Assembly (NCBI GenBank): GCA_900318065.1
Contig: ONIY01000030.1
Location: 1 to 39,942 of the forward strand
Direction: 5' to 3'
Source: an uncultured Prevotellaceae bacterium
GTDB taxonomy: Bacteria; Bacteroidota; Bacteroidia; Bacteroidales; Muribaculaceae
Length of the DNA stretch: 39,942 bases
Part shown: positions 14,774-23,697 of the stretch, piece by piece
Layout of the letters: each line of letters starts with the position of its first letter
Numbering within the stretch: the stretch's first letter is position 1
Translations under genes and position numbers: made by a program
Notes under the pieces: generated by a model
Told to the model about the DNA's origin: nothing
What the model saw: the letters and a program-made list of their open reading frames with translations, nothing else
Databases searched by the model: none

Positions 14774-17140
14774 CTATTGCTTACGCACTGGTCTCACACT
14801 GTAGCCTTTGTAGCGACTGCCACTACTTGAAGAGTTGGTGGTAACACTCAAGATCCATGCAAGAATACAATTAGATGTATAAAGATCTCGTGTCCAGTAG
14901 TAACCGCTGACGCCATTTACCACAAGATTGTCTCCGTCGTAGTGGCCAGCAGTGGGCATAAACAGAGTAGAACCATTATGCTTGCTGGTAAACAGCCTGC
15001 CATTGACACCGTTGAGTGTTGTCCGCTCTATTATGCATTCGTTGCACAGCTCTTCTACTTGGTCATGGGACGGCATTTGCCACTCGGCGCCCCAATTCTG
15101 GGTGGCAGCGTCATCTTCGGTGTCAAGCACTACCTTGTTGTCCTGAATGCCCAAGGCGCTGTTAGTGCTATATTTTGTCAATGAAGAATTTGTGCCATTG
15201 CACCAACGGTAATTGCCCCAAGAGTAGGTGCTTTTGGGTGACGTCTCGCCCCAAGCGAAGTAGTTGCCAAAGCCCTCGGGACTTGTCGCGCCAACGTTGG
15301 TCGTTGCCCACAACGTGCCTGAGGGAAGCCCCAAGTCCACATAGGTGTGTTCTACAGGCTCGTTGCTGCCCAGGAGGATGCTGTAGACAGCCGTTACGTC
15401 GCCCGATGTGATATTGCCGTCGCCATCCTGGTCGCCGTTGACGATTGAGCTGTAATCGTTGCTCAGCAGCACTCCATAGAGTGCGGTTATGTCGGCCGAA
15501 GTGACGTCACCGTCGCCATTGACATCGCCTGCAACAACCGCCCTTTTCAGTCTAAGGTCGCAGTCGAAGTAGGCTCCACCCCAGTTTTGCTGCATATAGA
15601 TAGCCAAGACATTCTCTCCTACCGTGAAAGCCGAGGCTGGAATGACGAATGAGTCATAAGAATTGTCCCAGGTGCTGGCGTTAGCAGTCCATCCCTCGGC
15701 ATTTATCACCTGCTGGCCATTGACATATACCACCATATTGTCGTCGTGAACGCAATGAAGGATGAAACTGTCGCCTGTATTCACTCTCTCGAGATTGAAG
15801 GTGCGGCGCATCCAGTAGCAGTTGTACTCACCATACCAGTGGGAATTATATTGCAATAAATAGAATGGGCCATTGCTGTGGTCGGGACTTGCAGTGGGTA
15901 AAGCCAGGTCAATCCAGTCACTGTCGTCATAGTCTACCTCGTTCCATCCTGCAGGCGGCGATGGCCAGGTGCCATCACTGCCGAGTGATGCGTGAAGTGC
16001 CTTGACGTAATAAGGTGCTAACCTCTGGCCGTTGTAGAGTAACATGGTTTCATGCTCATTGATTCCACATCCTGCGCACACGCCATCGGTATAATTGTGA
16101 CTTGTGCTTGGCTCGATGAGCTCGGTGCGTGAGACGTTGCACTTGTTGCATTTCATCACTCTCACCTGTGGATATCCGCAGCTATTGTCTTGTGTAGAGA
16201 CCTCAGTCCATGAGTCGTGCGATTCTTCATTGATCCACACCTCGCTAAGTTGCACAACATTACCAGCTCCCTGTGTACATGTGAACTTGAAGAAGCTGAA
16301 CTTGCGAGTGTCATTAATTTTTATCACAACCTCGGCTTGATCCTCAAAGGGCATCGGGAAATCGTTGCGCACATCAATGTCTTCCCAGTTGACATTATCA
16401 TTCGAGCCCTGCAGTTTCCAGCTACGCAAAGAGCGCCCGTAGTATTGGCGAGTGTCACCGGTGGTGACAATGCTGTACTGACCCACAGCCACATCATCGC
16501 TCGACTTTATGGTGACCCAGCAGTTGGAGGCATTGCCATAATATTTCGTCAAGGCATTGTCGTCACACAGGTTGCTGGCAGTTTCATCGTCGGTCAATGC
16601 TTCACCACCTTCAACATAACTATACCCCACTCCATTGGTGTCATGTCGTGTCCATGTGATGGCGGGGTCAACGCTGAACGGTGCCATGGGCCAGGGGGAG
16701 ATGTCAATGTATCTCATCGTGCCATACTGGTCGGTGTAGGCATGCATGAACAAGTAGTAGGTCGAGAGATAATCATATCTCAGGTTGAAATAGGTCTCAT
16801 CTTGGTATTCAACATGGATGTACTCACCGTCATCAACATCGGCATTGGCAGCATGAAAAGTTCCAAGTCCAAGATACAGTCCTAACCCCTTATTATAAAC
16901 ACGATAACCGCTTTCCTCATCACCCACAAAGCACCAAATGTGATAGTCGTTGGCGGCACTTGGTGAACTTATGAAGTCGGTTTCGAAACCATCGCCTGTG
17001 GCAATCAAGTAGAAACCATCGCTCTTGATAAAATACCATGAGGTGTTTATGAGCGCGGGATCGCTGGTGGGCGTAAATGGCAAAGCGTGAGCAACTGCTG
17101 TACCCAAAAACAAAGCAAGTATAAAAATAATTTTTTTCAT
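14774..17140 (-). CDS. Large secreted multidomain protein: F5/8-type and galactose-binding-like domains, dockerin-like module, FISUMP domain
   Basis: 788 residues. 1-19 signal peptide. 30-160 is a domain shared with the 17228-18148 product (WYF/YIKxxGxYLxxT, WCFV, IYNK, YIDxxPWP). 185-303 is an F5/8 type C (discoidin)-like domain (LTKYYGNASNCWVTI, GRSLRSWKLQGSNDNVNWED). 331-360 has four CxxC cysteines (CNKC, CAGC). 440-532 is a galactose-binding-like domain (FILHCVHDDNMVVYVNGQQV). 536-592 is a dockerin-like module with two Ca loops. 598-788 is a FISUMP domain (YVDLGLPSGTLWATTNVGA, GYSVRPVRKQ). The dockerin-like module is internal, which is unusual. No catalytic domain is seen, so adhesion or glycan binding is likely. 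Confidence 0.88.
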   Translation of the reverse strand: MKKIIFILALFLGTAVAHALPFTPTSDPALINTSWYFIKSDGFYLIATGDGFETDFISSPSAANDYHIWCFVGDEESGYRVYNKGLGLYLGLGTFHAANADVDDGEYIHVEYQDETYFNLRYDYLSTYYLFMHAYTDQYGTMRYIDISPWPMAPFSVDPAITWTRHDTNGVGYSYVEGGEALTDDETASNLCDDNALTKYYGNASNCWVTIKSSDDVAVGQYSIVTTGDTRQYYGRSLRSWKLQGSNDNVNWEDIDVRNDFPMPFEDQAEVVIKINDTRKFSFFKFTCTQGAGNVVQLSEVWINEESHDSWTEVSTQDNSCGYPQVRVMKCNKCNVSRTELIEPSTSHNYTDGVCAGCGINEHETMLLYNGQRLAPYYVKALHASLGSDGTWPSPPAGWNEVDYDDSDWIDLALPTASPDHSNGPFYLLQYNSHWYGEYNCYWMRRTFNLERVNTGDSFILHCVHDDNMVVYVNGQQVINAEGWTANASTWDNSYDSFVIPASAFTVGENVLAIYMQQNWGGAYFDCDLRLKRAVVAGDVNGDGDVTSADITALYGVLLSNDYSSIVNGDQDGDGNITSGDVTAVYSILLGSNEPVEHTYVDLGLPSGTLWATTNVGATSPEGFGNYFAWGETSPKSTYSWGNYRWCNGTNSSLTKYSTNSALGIQDNKVVLDTEDDAATQNWGAEWQMPSHDQVEELCNECIIERTTLNGVNGRLFTSKHNGSTLFMPTAGHYDGDNLVVNGVSGYYWTRDLYTSNCILAWILSVTTNSSSSGSRYKGYSVRPVRKQ

Positions 17141-17227
17141 ATAATTTTAAATTTCAGAAATATAGGTACTACAAGAATATAAACAAAAAATGAGTCAACA
17201 GTTCTCTTCAGAGCAGATGTCATAGTT

Positions 17228-18148
17228 TTATTTACTTCCCAGCAGGAAATTGTAGACCGATGTGACATCGGCAGCGGTGATGTCTCCGTCTCCGTTCTGG
17301 TCACCGTTGACGATAGCGCTGTCGTCGTTGTTGAGCAGCAAGTTGTAGATCGCTGTCACGTCGGCCGACGTCACATTGCCATCGCCATTCACGTCGCCAG
17401 GCACATTTGCCAGAGCAGGAATCACGTAGGTCTTGGTTGCGACAAGTTCCCTGATTCTGGGATTGGCGCTAAATGTCACGTGTGCTTCGGCTTCGAGTGT
17501 CTGCGCTTGACTGGTGCGCTGAACCGAGTAAGAATTTCCTCCCACAAGTTGCCCATTGACATAGAGAAAATACTCACATCCATACACATTGTTAATCACA
17601 TCATATCCAAAAGTGCAGTGGTCGGCATATACCTCAAGGTCGGAAAAAACAATCTCTGCCCCTGAATCGATATAGTCTTCTACCAATGCTTCGATAGCGA
17701 TGACCGGGTGTTCTGGCCATGATGTGATGTCGAAACCACTACCATCGCCATAGTCGATATACCATTTCTCGCCGGCATCATTATAGCAGATGTAGAAACT
17801 GTTTCCGCTTCCCTCTTCAACATAGTTGTTTGAATTGCTGTAGTAGGGATTTAGAAAGTAGCCTTTGTACATGTACTGTTTTTGTGCCTTGTTGTAGATA
17901 TAAATCTTTCCAGAGTTTGTGGCTACGAAACACCACAGTGACCAGTCGTAGTAGTCACTCTCAGTGTCAATTTCTGTGATACCCGAAACAGTCCCACCCG
18001 ATGTGCCTAAAAGGTAAACTCCATTGATTTTCAAGTAATACCAGTGGATGGGATAGGTGGTTGCACCGGGTGTGGTCACAAATGGCAGCGCCTGTGCGGT
18101 TAGCAAGCAGAATAAGGCCAAAACAATAAAAGATAGAAATTTCTTCAT
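17228..18148 (-). CDS. Secreted protein with dockerin-like C-terminus
   Basis: 306 residues from the ATG at 18148; a TTG 27 nt upstream in frame is less likely because MKKFLSFIVLALFCLLTAQA is a normal signal peptide. Residues 35-150 match the N-terminal domain of the 14774-17140 product (WYYLKINGVYLLGT, WCFVATNSGKIYIYNK, DITSWPEHP). A middle beta-rich region (about 165-245) is unassigned. Residues 250-304 are a dockerin-like module with two Ca loops (DVNGDGNVTSAD, DQNGDGDITAAD). Its promoter region faces an AraC-type regulator across a 220-nt divergent gap with direct repeats, so it is the likely target of that regulator. Confidence 0.82.
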   Translation of the reverse strand: MKKFLSFIVLALFCLLTAQALPFVTTPGATTYPIHWYYLKINGVYLLGTSGGTVSGITEIDTESDYYDWSLWCFVATNSGKIYIYNKAQKQYMYKGYFLNPYYSNSNNYVEEGSGNSFYICYNDAGEKWYIDYGDGSGFDITSWPEHPVIAIEALVEDYIDSGAEIVFSDLEVYADHCTFGYDVINNVYGCEYFLYVNGQLVGGNSYSVQRTSQAQTLEAEAHVTFSANPRIRELVATKTYVIPALANVPGDVNGDGNVTSADVTAIYNLLLNNDDSAIVNGDQNGDGDITAADVTSVYNFLLGSK

Positions 18149-18190
18149 ATTTTTTAGTTTAAAGTTATTATTCAAAGTCTTTTAAACATT

Positions 18191-18198
18191 CAAAATTA
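18191..18198 (-). promoter_or_regulatory. Putative -7 box (TAATTTTG) for the 17228-18148 gene
   Basis: It matches TAnnTTTG on the minus strand, 42 nt upstream of the ATG. No good -33 match lies 19-20 nt further up, consistent with an activator-dependent promoter. Confidence 0.5.
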
Positions 18199-18238
18199 CA
18201 ATAAATAATTATAAAAAAGTTTGATAAATAAAGCAAAC

Positions 18239-18311
18239 TTGGTTGCAATTCGCAAAACTGCAACCAAATTGACAAAAGTGCAACCATTTTTGACAAAAGT
18301 GCAACCATTTT
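18239..18311. promoter_or_regulatory. Cluster of 21-bp direct repeats and palindromes, likely regulator binding sites
   Basis: Two exact 21-nt tandem copies (18270-18290 and 18291-18311; unit begins TGACAAAAGTGCAACC) follow a degenerate third copy in register (18249-18269, core CAAAACTGCAACC). A 9-bp palindrome TTGGTTGCA / TGCAACCAA (18239-18247 and 18259-18267) overlaps the first. A 21-bp period equals two helical turns, so each unit presents the same face of DNA. AraC-type regulators typically bind direct repeats of about this spacing. The cluster lies between two divergent promoters. Confidence 0.6.
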
Positions 18312-18334
18312 TGTTGCGGTATCTTGCTTTTTTC

Positions 18335-18365
18335 TTGTTCAATTGGCGTTAAAGCACTAATTTTG
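18335..18365 (+). promoter_or_regulatory. Promoter of the AraC-type gene (TTG - 20 nt - TAATTTTG)
   Basis: TTG at 18335-18337 and TAATTTTG at 18358-18365. The ATG at 18370 is only 4 nt after the -7 box, so the predicted transcript has almost no leader. Confidence 0.6.
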
Positions 18366-18369
18366 CAAC

Positions 18370-19455
18370 ATGGAACAGTTGTATCATCTACTTGACGCAT
18401 TTTTGGCTCCCGGCATATTGGTGGGTATGGCAGTGTGTCTTATATTTCTTTATATTCCTCCCAAGGCTGCGCTTCGTAACTATCGCGTGGCACGCTATGT
18501 GATGGGAGGTGCCTATCTTTTCTATGCCCTGTGCATCTCACTGGAGTACAATGTGTTCAACGCCAGCGAGTCGGCTGCTCTTACTCAGCCCATAATTCTG
18601 TTTATAGCATGTTTTCAGGCATTTCTCTTCACATATACAATGATTACTTTAATCCGCATCAATTATGTTCCTATGCAACAAGTGGTTATGGAACTTGCGG
18701 TGATTGTTGTAATCTCGGTCGCTCTGTTTGTTTTGCGTCTGTGCTATCCGGGCACCGTTGCACAGTGGGCGTCATGGATATATATGGCATTCTACATCGC
18801 CATGCTTGTGCGTTATGTGTTGATGTTCAACCGAGAATATAGGCTCTATGAGTCGCAGATGGACAATTTCTATAGCGATGAGGACACACGCAGGCTCTAC
18901 TGGGTGAAGCGCTCGTTCTACATATCACTTGCGGTGGGCGTGCTGGCGCTGCTATATGCTCTCTTGCCCGTCACAGCGGTGGGCATCGTGTTTATGGCAA
19001 TAGTGATTGTGTTCTATGCTGCCTTTGGTGTAAGGTTCATCAACTATGTGCTTCATTTCCAGTCGATAGAGACTGCGATAACGGCATCGGTTGAGGAGGC
19101 AAGCCTAGATGAGGATATTGACAATGAGATGATGCAGCGCATCGACACTCTGATGACCGAAGAGAAACTGTATCGCAAGAGCGACCTCTCGGTGGCCGAC
19201 ATAGCTGAGCGACTTGGCGGTCGTGCACGCGAGGTGTCGATGGTGATAAGCGCTTGCAGGCAGGTGAATTTCAAGACCTATATCAACGAGTATCGCGTTG
19301 TCGAGGCAATGCGGTTGCTCAACGAGGACAAGAGCAACAAGCGCACCATCGACGCTATTGCCAGCGAGGCAGGATTTGCCAACCGCAGCAGCTTCTATCG
19401 TGTGTTCAAGCGCTCGCAGGGCATCTCTCCCACCGACTACCGCATGTCTAATTAA
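18370..19455 (+). CDS. Membrane-anchored AraC-family transcriptional regulator
   Basis: 361 residues. The N-terminal 230 residues hold about six or seven hydrophobic helices (for example LVGMAVCLIFLYIPP, QPIILFIACFQAFLFTYTMI, ISLAVGVLALLYALLPV). The cytoplasmic C-terminus (about 255-361) is an AraC DNA-binding domain with two helix-turn-helix units: LSVADIAERLGGRAREVSMV and IDAIASEAGFANRSSFYRVF, ending FKRSQGISPTDYR. This one-component layout, a membrane sensor fused to an AraC domain, occurs widely in Bacteroidales. The signal sensed is unknown. The divergent dockerin gene and the repeats between them suggest local control. Followed by uvrA, which has its own promoter. Confidence 0.9.
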   Translation: MEQLYHLLDAFLAPGILVGMAVCLIFLYIPPKAALRNYRVARYVMGGAYLFYALCISLEYNVFNASESAALTQPIILFIACFQAFLFTYTMITLIRINYVPMQQVVMELAVIVVISVALFVLRLCYPGTVAQWASWIYMAFYIAMLVRYVLMFNREYRLYESQMDNFYSDEDTRRLYWVKRSFYISLAVGVLALLYALLPVTAVGIVFMAIVIVFYAAFGVRFINYVLHFQSIETAITASVEEASLDEDIDNEMMQRIDTLMTEEKLYRKSDLSVADIAERLGGRAREVSMVISACRQVNFKTYINEYRVVEAMRLLNEDKSNKRTIDAIASEAGFANRSSFYRVFKRSQGISPTDYRMSN

Positions 19456-19484
19456 TAATCTTCATTCATTTAGTAGCTCCTTAA

Positions 19485-19515
19485 TTGCCTGAAATATTTT
19501 TTTTCACTAACTTTG
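19485..19515 (+). promoter_or_regulatory. uvrA promoter (TTG - 20 nt - TAACTTTG)
   Basis: TTG at 19485-19487 and TAACTTTG at 19508-19515, 30 nt before the uvrA ATG. Good match to the Bacteroidetes consensus. No SOS-box-like palindrome is evident. Confidence 0.75.
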
Positions 19516-19545
19516 CACGCTTAACGCTTATTTAGAAATCAGGCA

Positions 19546-22332
19546 ATGAAGGGTAATGAGATAATAGTTAAAGGAGCAAGAGTTAACAACCTCAAGAACA
19601 TCGATGTGACGATTCCGCGCAACAAGTTTGTGGTAATCACTGGCTTGTCGGGCTCGGGAAAATCGTCGCTGGCGTTCGACACGCTATATGCCGAGGGGCA
19701 ACGACGCTATGTGGAGAGCCTCTCGTCCTATGCCCGTCAGTTCCTGGGCCGCATGTCGAAGCCTGAGTGCGACTTCATCAAGGGTCTGCCTCCAGCTATT
19801 GCCATTGAGCAGAAGGTGAACAACCGCAACTCACGCAGTACCGTGGGCACTTCGACCGAGATTTACGACTACCTGCGGCTGCTCTTTGCCCGCATTGGCA
19901 AGACCTTCTCGCCCGTGAGTGGCGAGCAAGTGAAGAAGCACACCACTGCCGATGTCATAAACGCCATCAAGCAGTTGCCCAATGGCACGCGATTTGCTCT
20001 CTTGGCACCCATTATTCTGCCTGAGGGCCGTGAGATGAGCCAGCAACTCGACATCTTGCTGAAAGGCGGATATTCGCGCGTGGAGCAAGATGGAAAATTC
20101 ATGACTATCTCGCAAGTCCTTGAGCAAGACGAGGTGGGTGGCAAGCTGCGATTGCTGGTCGACCGAATGGTGGCTCCCATCAGCAATGATGATGAGCTGC
20201 GATTGCTGGATTCTATTGCCACAGCATTCTATGAAGGACACGATGAGTGCCTGCTGCTCATCTTCAATGCCGATGGCACTACCACCGAACAGACGTTCTC
20301 CAAGCGGTTTGAGGCCGATGGCATCACTTTCAAAGAGCCCACCGACCTGATGTTCAACTTCAACAACCCCATTGGCGCATGCGACACGTGTGAGGGCTTT
20401 GGAAACATCATTGGCATTGACGAGAACCTGGTTGTGCCCAATAAGACGCTCTCAATCTATGACGATGCCGTGTTGTGCTGGCGCGGCCAGGTGATGAGCG
20501 AGTGGAAGAATGCATTTATCAGGATTGCATCAAAATATGGATTCCCCATTCATAGGCCTTATTACCAGCTGACGCAAGAGCAACATGACCTGTTGTGGCA
20601 TGGATGCGCCGAATTCCCTGGCATCGACGGCTTCTTTGAGTTTATAAAAAGCAAGTCCTACTCTATCCAGTATCGTGTGCTGCTGGCTCGTTATCGTGGC
20701 AAGACCACTTGCCCCGTGTGCAACGGCTCAAGATTAAAGGCCGATGCCAGCTATGTGAAGATCAGCGGCAAGACGATAGGCGACCTCGTGCACATGCCCA
20801 TCGACCAGCTTGCGCAATGGTTCAAGGACATCAAGCTCGACAAGGAAGACGCCACTATAGCCAAGCGACTGCTCACCGAGATTAACAACCGCCTGTCGTT
20901 CTTGATTGAGGTGGGACTGCCCTACCTCACTCTCGACCGGCTGTCGGGCACGCTGTCGGGTGGCGAGAGCCAGCGCATCAACCTGGCCACATCGCTGGGC
21001 AGCACACTGGTGGGCTCTATCTACATTCTTGACGAGCCCAGCATTGGACTGCATCCTCGCGACAACGACCGCTTGATACATGTGCTGAAGATGCTTCAGG
21101 CGCTGGGCAACACCGTTGTGGTGGTTGAGCATGACGAGGAAATAATGCGCGCTGCCGACTATATCATCGACATGGGACCTGACGCCGGGCGCCTGGGAGG
21201 CGAGGTGGTGTATCAAGGCACTGTCGACCGTCTCAAGGGAATTGACCGCAGCTACACACTCAAGTATCTCACTGGTGAGATGTCGATAGCACTACCCTCT
21301 CACCATCGCCACTGGAACAACTACATCGAGGTGAAAGGTGCAGCACAGAATAACCTTAAGGGAATAGACGTGCGCTTCCCCATTGGTGTGATGACTGTTG
21401 TCACTGGTGTGAGTGGCTCGGGCAAGTCTACTCTGGTGAATGATATATTGTATCGTGCCCTGGCACGCCAGCTTGGCGAGAGTGCCGAAGCGCCAGGAAC
21501 CTATTCTTCGCTTGGTGGTGACATCGACCTCATCAAGGCGGTGGAGTTTGTCGACCAAAATCCCATTGGCAAGTCTTCGCGCAGCAATCCTGCCATCTAC
21601 CTCAAGGCATTTGATGAAATCAGGCACCTCTTCGCCAACCAGCAGCTGGCAAAGCAAATGGGATATAACGCTGGATTCTTTTCCTTTAACTCACCTGGCG
21701 GACGGTGCGAGGAATGTAAGGGCGATGGAAAGATCTCCATTGAGATGCAGTTTATGGCCAACATCACTCTCACTTGCGACACTTGTCATGGGCGTCGGTT
21801 CAGCAACAATGCTCTCGAGGTGCTATACCGAGGCAAATCGATATATGACGTGCTGGAGATGACTGTCAATCAAGCAATAGAGTTCTTCTCTCAAGAGAAC
21901 ACTCTCAACGAGAAAAAGATTGTCAACCGTCTCAAGCCGCTGCAAGATGTGGGATTGGGATACATCAAGCTGGGGCAGTCGTCATCGACCCTCTCAGGCG
22001 GTGAGAATCAGCGCGTGAAGCTGGCGAGCTTCTTGAGTGGAGAGAAAAAGAGCCACACATTGTTCATTTTTGATGAACCCACCACAGGCCTGCATTTCCA
22101 CGACATAAACACCCTGATGAAGTCGTTCAACCAACTCATCGACCGCGGCAACACCATCATCATTATTGAGCACAATCTCGACGTGATAAAATGCGCCGAC
22201 CACATCATCGACCTCGGCCCCGAAGGAGGAGAAGGAGGCGGAACAGTAGTCACCACAGGCACCCCAGCCCAAGTAGCAAAACACCCCACAAGCCACACAG
22301 CCAAATGGCTCAAAAAAGTGCTGGAGAAATAA
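19546..22332 (+). CDS. uvrA: UvrABC excinuclease subunit A
   Basis: 928 residues, the usual full length. UvrA is the damage-recognising, DNA-binding ATPase of nucleotide excision repair and loads UvrB. It has two ABC ATPase halves. First half: Walker [10 protein letters not shown] (K39), signature LSGGESQR (470-477), Walker [13 protein letters not shown]. Second half: Walker [10 protein letters not shown] (K627), signature LSGGENQR (816-823), Walker [13 protein letters not shown]. Zinc-binding cysteines are intact: [16 protein letters not shown], and the C-terminal finger CEECKGDG ... CDTCHGRRF. The ATG is confirmed by the conserved start ([14 protein letters not shown]). Codon use turns A-rich over the last 30 codons. 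It is convergent with the AT-rich helicase/Hsp70 unit. Confidence 0.98.
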   Translation: MKGNEIIVKGARVNNLKNIDVTIPRNKFVVITGLSGSGKSSLAFDTLYAEGQRRYVESLSSYARQFLGRMSKPECDFIKGLPPAIAIEQKVNNRNSRSTVGTSTEIYDYLRLLFARIGKTFSPVSGEQVKKHTTADVINAIKQLPNGTRFALLAPIILPEGREMSQQLDILLKGGYSRVEQDGKFMTISQVLEQDEVGGKLRLLVDRMVAPISNDDELRLLDSIATAFYEGHDECLLLIFNADGTTTEQTFSKRFEADGITFKEPTDLMFNFNNPIGACDTCEGFGNIIGIDENLVVPNKTLSIYDDAVLCWRGQVMSEWKNAFIRIASKYGFPIHRPYYQLTQEQHDLLWHGCAEFPGIDGFFEFIKSKSYSIQYRVLLARYRGKTTCPVCNGSRLKADASYVKISGKTIGDLVHMPIDQLAQWFKDIKLDKEDATIAKRLLTEINNRLSFLIEVGLPYLTLDRLSGTLSGGESQRINLATSLGSTLVGSIYILDEPSIGLHPRDNDRLIHVLKMLQALGNTVVVVEHDEEIMRAADYIIDMGPDAGRLGGEVVYQGTVDRLKGIDRSYTLKYLTGEMSIALPSHHRHWNNYIEVKGAAQNNLKGIDVRFPIGVMTVVTGVSGSGKSTLVNDILYRALARQLGESAEAPGTYSSLGGDIDLIKAVEFVDQNPIGKSSRSNPAIYLKAFDEIRHLFANQQLAKQMGYNAGFFSFNSPGGRCEECKGDGKISIEMQFMANITLTCDTCHGRRFSNNALEVLYRGKSIYDVLEMTVNQAIEFFSQENTLNEKKIVNRLKPLQDVGLGYIKLGQSSSTLSGGENQRVKLASFLSGEKKSHTLFIFDEPTTGLHFHDINTLMKSFNQLIDRGNTIIIIEHNLDVIKCADHIIDLGPEGGEGGGTVVTTGTPAQVAKHPTSHTAKWLKKVLEK

Positions 22333-22385
22333 GAACTAACTCGAAATATGTAAGAGGTTTTTATTCAAACTATTAAGAACGAGAA

Positions 22386-22416
22386 TGTCCTCAAATGAAC
22401 TGAGCATTTGAGGACA
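22386..22416. terminator. Hairpin between the convergent uvrA and Hsp70-like genes
   Basis: A perfect 12-bp inverted repeat (22386-22397 and 22405-22416, arms TGTCCTCAAATG/CATTTGAGGACA, loop 7 nt) lies in the 119-nt convergent gap. Neither strand has a long T-run after the stem, so it may terminate poorly or act only to protect 3' ends. It also marks the point where base composition drops. Confidence 0.55.
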
Positions 22417-22451
22417 AAATAAGAAATAATTGCATTCTTTTAATAAAACGA

Positions 22452-23696
22452 TTATTTTAGTGTATCCCAATCACTGTATAAACTTAATTTGTCTCCAGAA
22501 TCAAATACTTTATGTGAACTATTATTTTGCACTCTCAGCTTGGCAAAAATTTCACTTAGAGGCTTCATGACAATGTCATCATTGGTTGCACTCACTGATA
22601 AACCATATGCAGTTGCAAGGATAGGGCATAATTTTTTATCTGTAATGTCATCAAACTCTTCTATCGCTGAACCATTCCACTGACGTTCAGAAATAAGTAT
22701 GATGTCTACATATGCATCGTATGGGTTCCGAAGAGAATTAAATGTGCTACCTCCTCCACTATAAATAAGTGGTCTTTTTTTCAGAGATTGTTTTAGTTTC
22801 CAAGATTGCACATCTGTTTCTTCCAGATTTTTAAACAATTCTGTACGGATAATACCACAAACATGTTTAATGTCTTTCATGAAAAAAAACTTTCTTTTTT
22901 GATCAATCTTTGCTGTCTTTGCTAGATTTGAGTGTATTCCTGAATGTCTGACTTCGTCTGCATGTGTAAGAAAGTTTAATCCTTTATTCAAGGAATAGAA
23001 AGCATAAACTTGAGGTTTATTGTTTTCAATTGTAAAGAATGATATGTCTGTAGTACCGCCTCCAATGTCAATCATTAAATTCATGCCGGATTCCAACTTG
23101 CCTTGACTAATTAATGGCATAAGACAAGCATATGCTTCAGGAAATACTAACAAACCGTAATTGTTTTTTGTCTCGATACTATATGGAACGATTACTGTCA
23201 TTTCTACCAGTTCTTTCATGGTTGTGGATAGAAACCGTTGTTTATCATTTTTAAAAACGTCCTCTACTAACCGGTATGCAGATGACACGATTCTCGTAGT
23301 TATTTCTTTTGCCTGCTCTACATGACTGCTATCAGTGGGCGCTCCCATTTGAATAGCAAATTGCTGTCCATATTTTTTTTCTAAATCAAAAATAATGAAA
23401 GCAATATACCATGCAGAAAAATACCATGCATTAATTTGAGGCATTATATATGAAGCATTCGCATCAAAAGCACTCTGTTTAAAGTACTTAACTATTCTGC
23501 CATCAAAATCTCGATTCAAGAAACCATAGTGCATAAGGCCTTTCTTATCAACACCTACAACAGATGGCAGCGTGTAAAATTCACTGTGATATGTATCTTC
23601 AAATTTCATAAAAGAGTAGTTTATTTCTACTCCTTCACTATCCTCAATACAAACCTTAGTTTGATGAGTACCAAAATCAAGTCCAACAGTAATCAT
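22452..23696 (-). CDS. Hsp70/actin-fold ATPase without substrate-binding domain, partner of the SNF2-like helicase
   Basis: 414 residues forming one nucleotide-binding domain of the Hsp70/actin/sugar-kinase superfamily. Phosphate 1 loop: VGLDFGTHQTKVC (D7). Connect 1 region: FPEAYAC (E187). Phosphate 2 loop: LMIDIGGGTTDISFF (D210, G212-T215). Adenosine loop: LIYSGGGSTFNSL (GGG 314-316). The Hsp70 substrate-binding domain and lid (normally about 250 more residues) are absent, so it is not a DnaK-type chaperone. There is no signal peptide or membrane segment. The start codon is separated from the helicase stop by one nucleotide (TGA-T-ATG), so the two are translationally coupled and probably act together. 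Base composition is AT-rich, unlike uvrA next door. Function unknown; a regulatory ATPase of a defence or DNA-processing complex is inference. Confidence 0.85.
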   Translation of the reverse strand: MITVGLDFGTHQTKVCIEDSEGVEINYSFMKFEDTYHSEFYTLPSVVGVDKKGLMHYGFLNRDFDGRIVKYFKQSAFDANASYIMPQINAWYFSAWYIAFIIFDLEKKYGQQFAIQMGAPTDSSHVEQAKEITTRIVSSAYRLVEDVFKNDKQRFLSTTMKELVEMTVIVPYSIETKNNYGLLVFPEAYACLMPLISQGKLESGMNLMIDIGGGTTDISFFTIENNKPQVYAFYSLNKGLNFLTHADEVRHSGIHSNLAKTAKIDQKRKFFFMKDIKHVCGIIRTELFKNLEETDVQSWKLKQSLKKRPLIYSGGGSTFNSLRNPYDAYVDIILISERQWNGSAIEEFDDITDKKLCPILATAYGLSVSATNDDIVMKPLSEIFAKLRVQNNSSHKVFDSGDKLSLYSDWDTLK

Positions 23697-23697
23697 A

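Noticed and set aside
18249-18311. Possible CRISPR or tandem minisatellite
   Set aside because: Copies are directly abutting with no spacers and only two are exact; no cas genes are present.
18209-18400. Short minus-strand ORF with repeated KWLHFCQ
   Set aside because: The repeat is only the translation of the 21-nt intergenic direct repeats; it overlaps the AraC-type promoter and has no other coding sign.
22452-23696. Calling the Hsp70-like gene dnaK or hscA
   Set aside because: The substrate-binding domain and lid are missing and no dnaJ, grpE or iron-sulfur genes are near.
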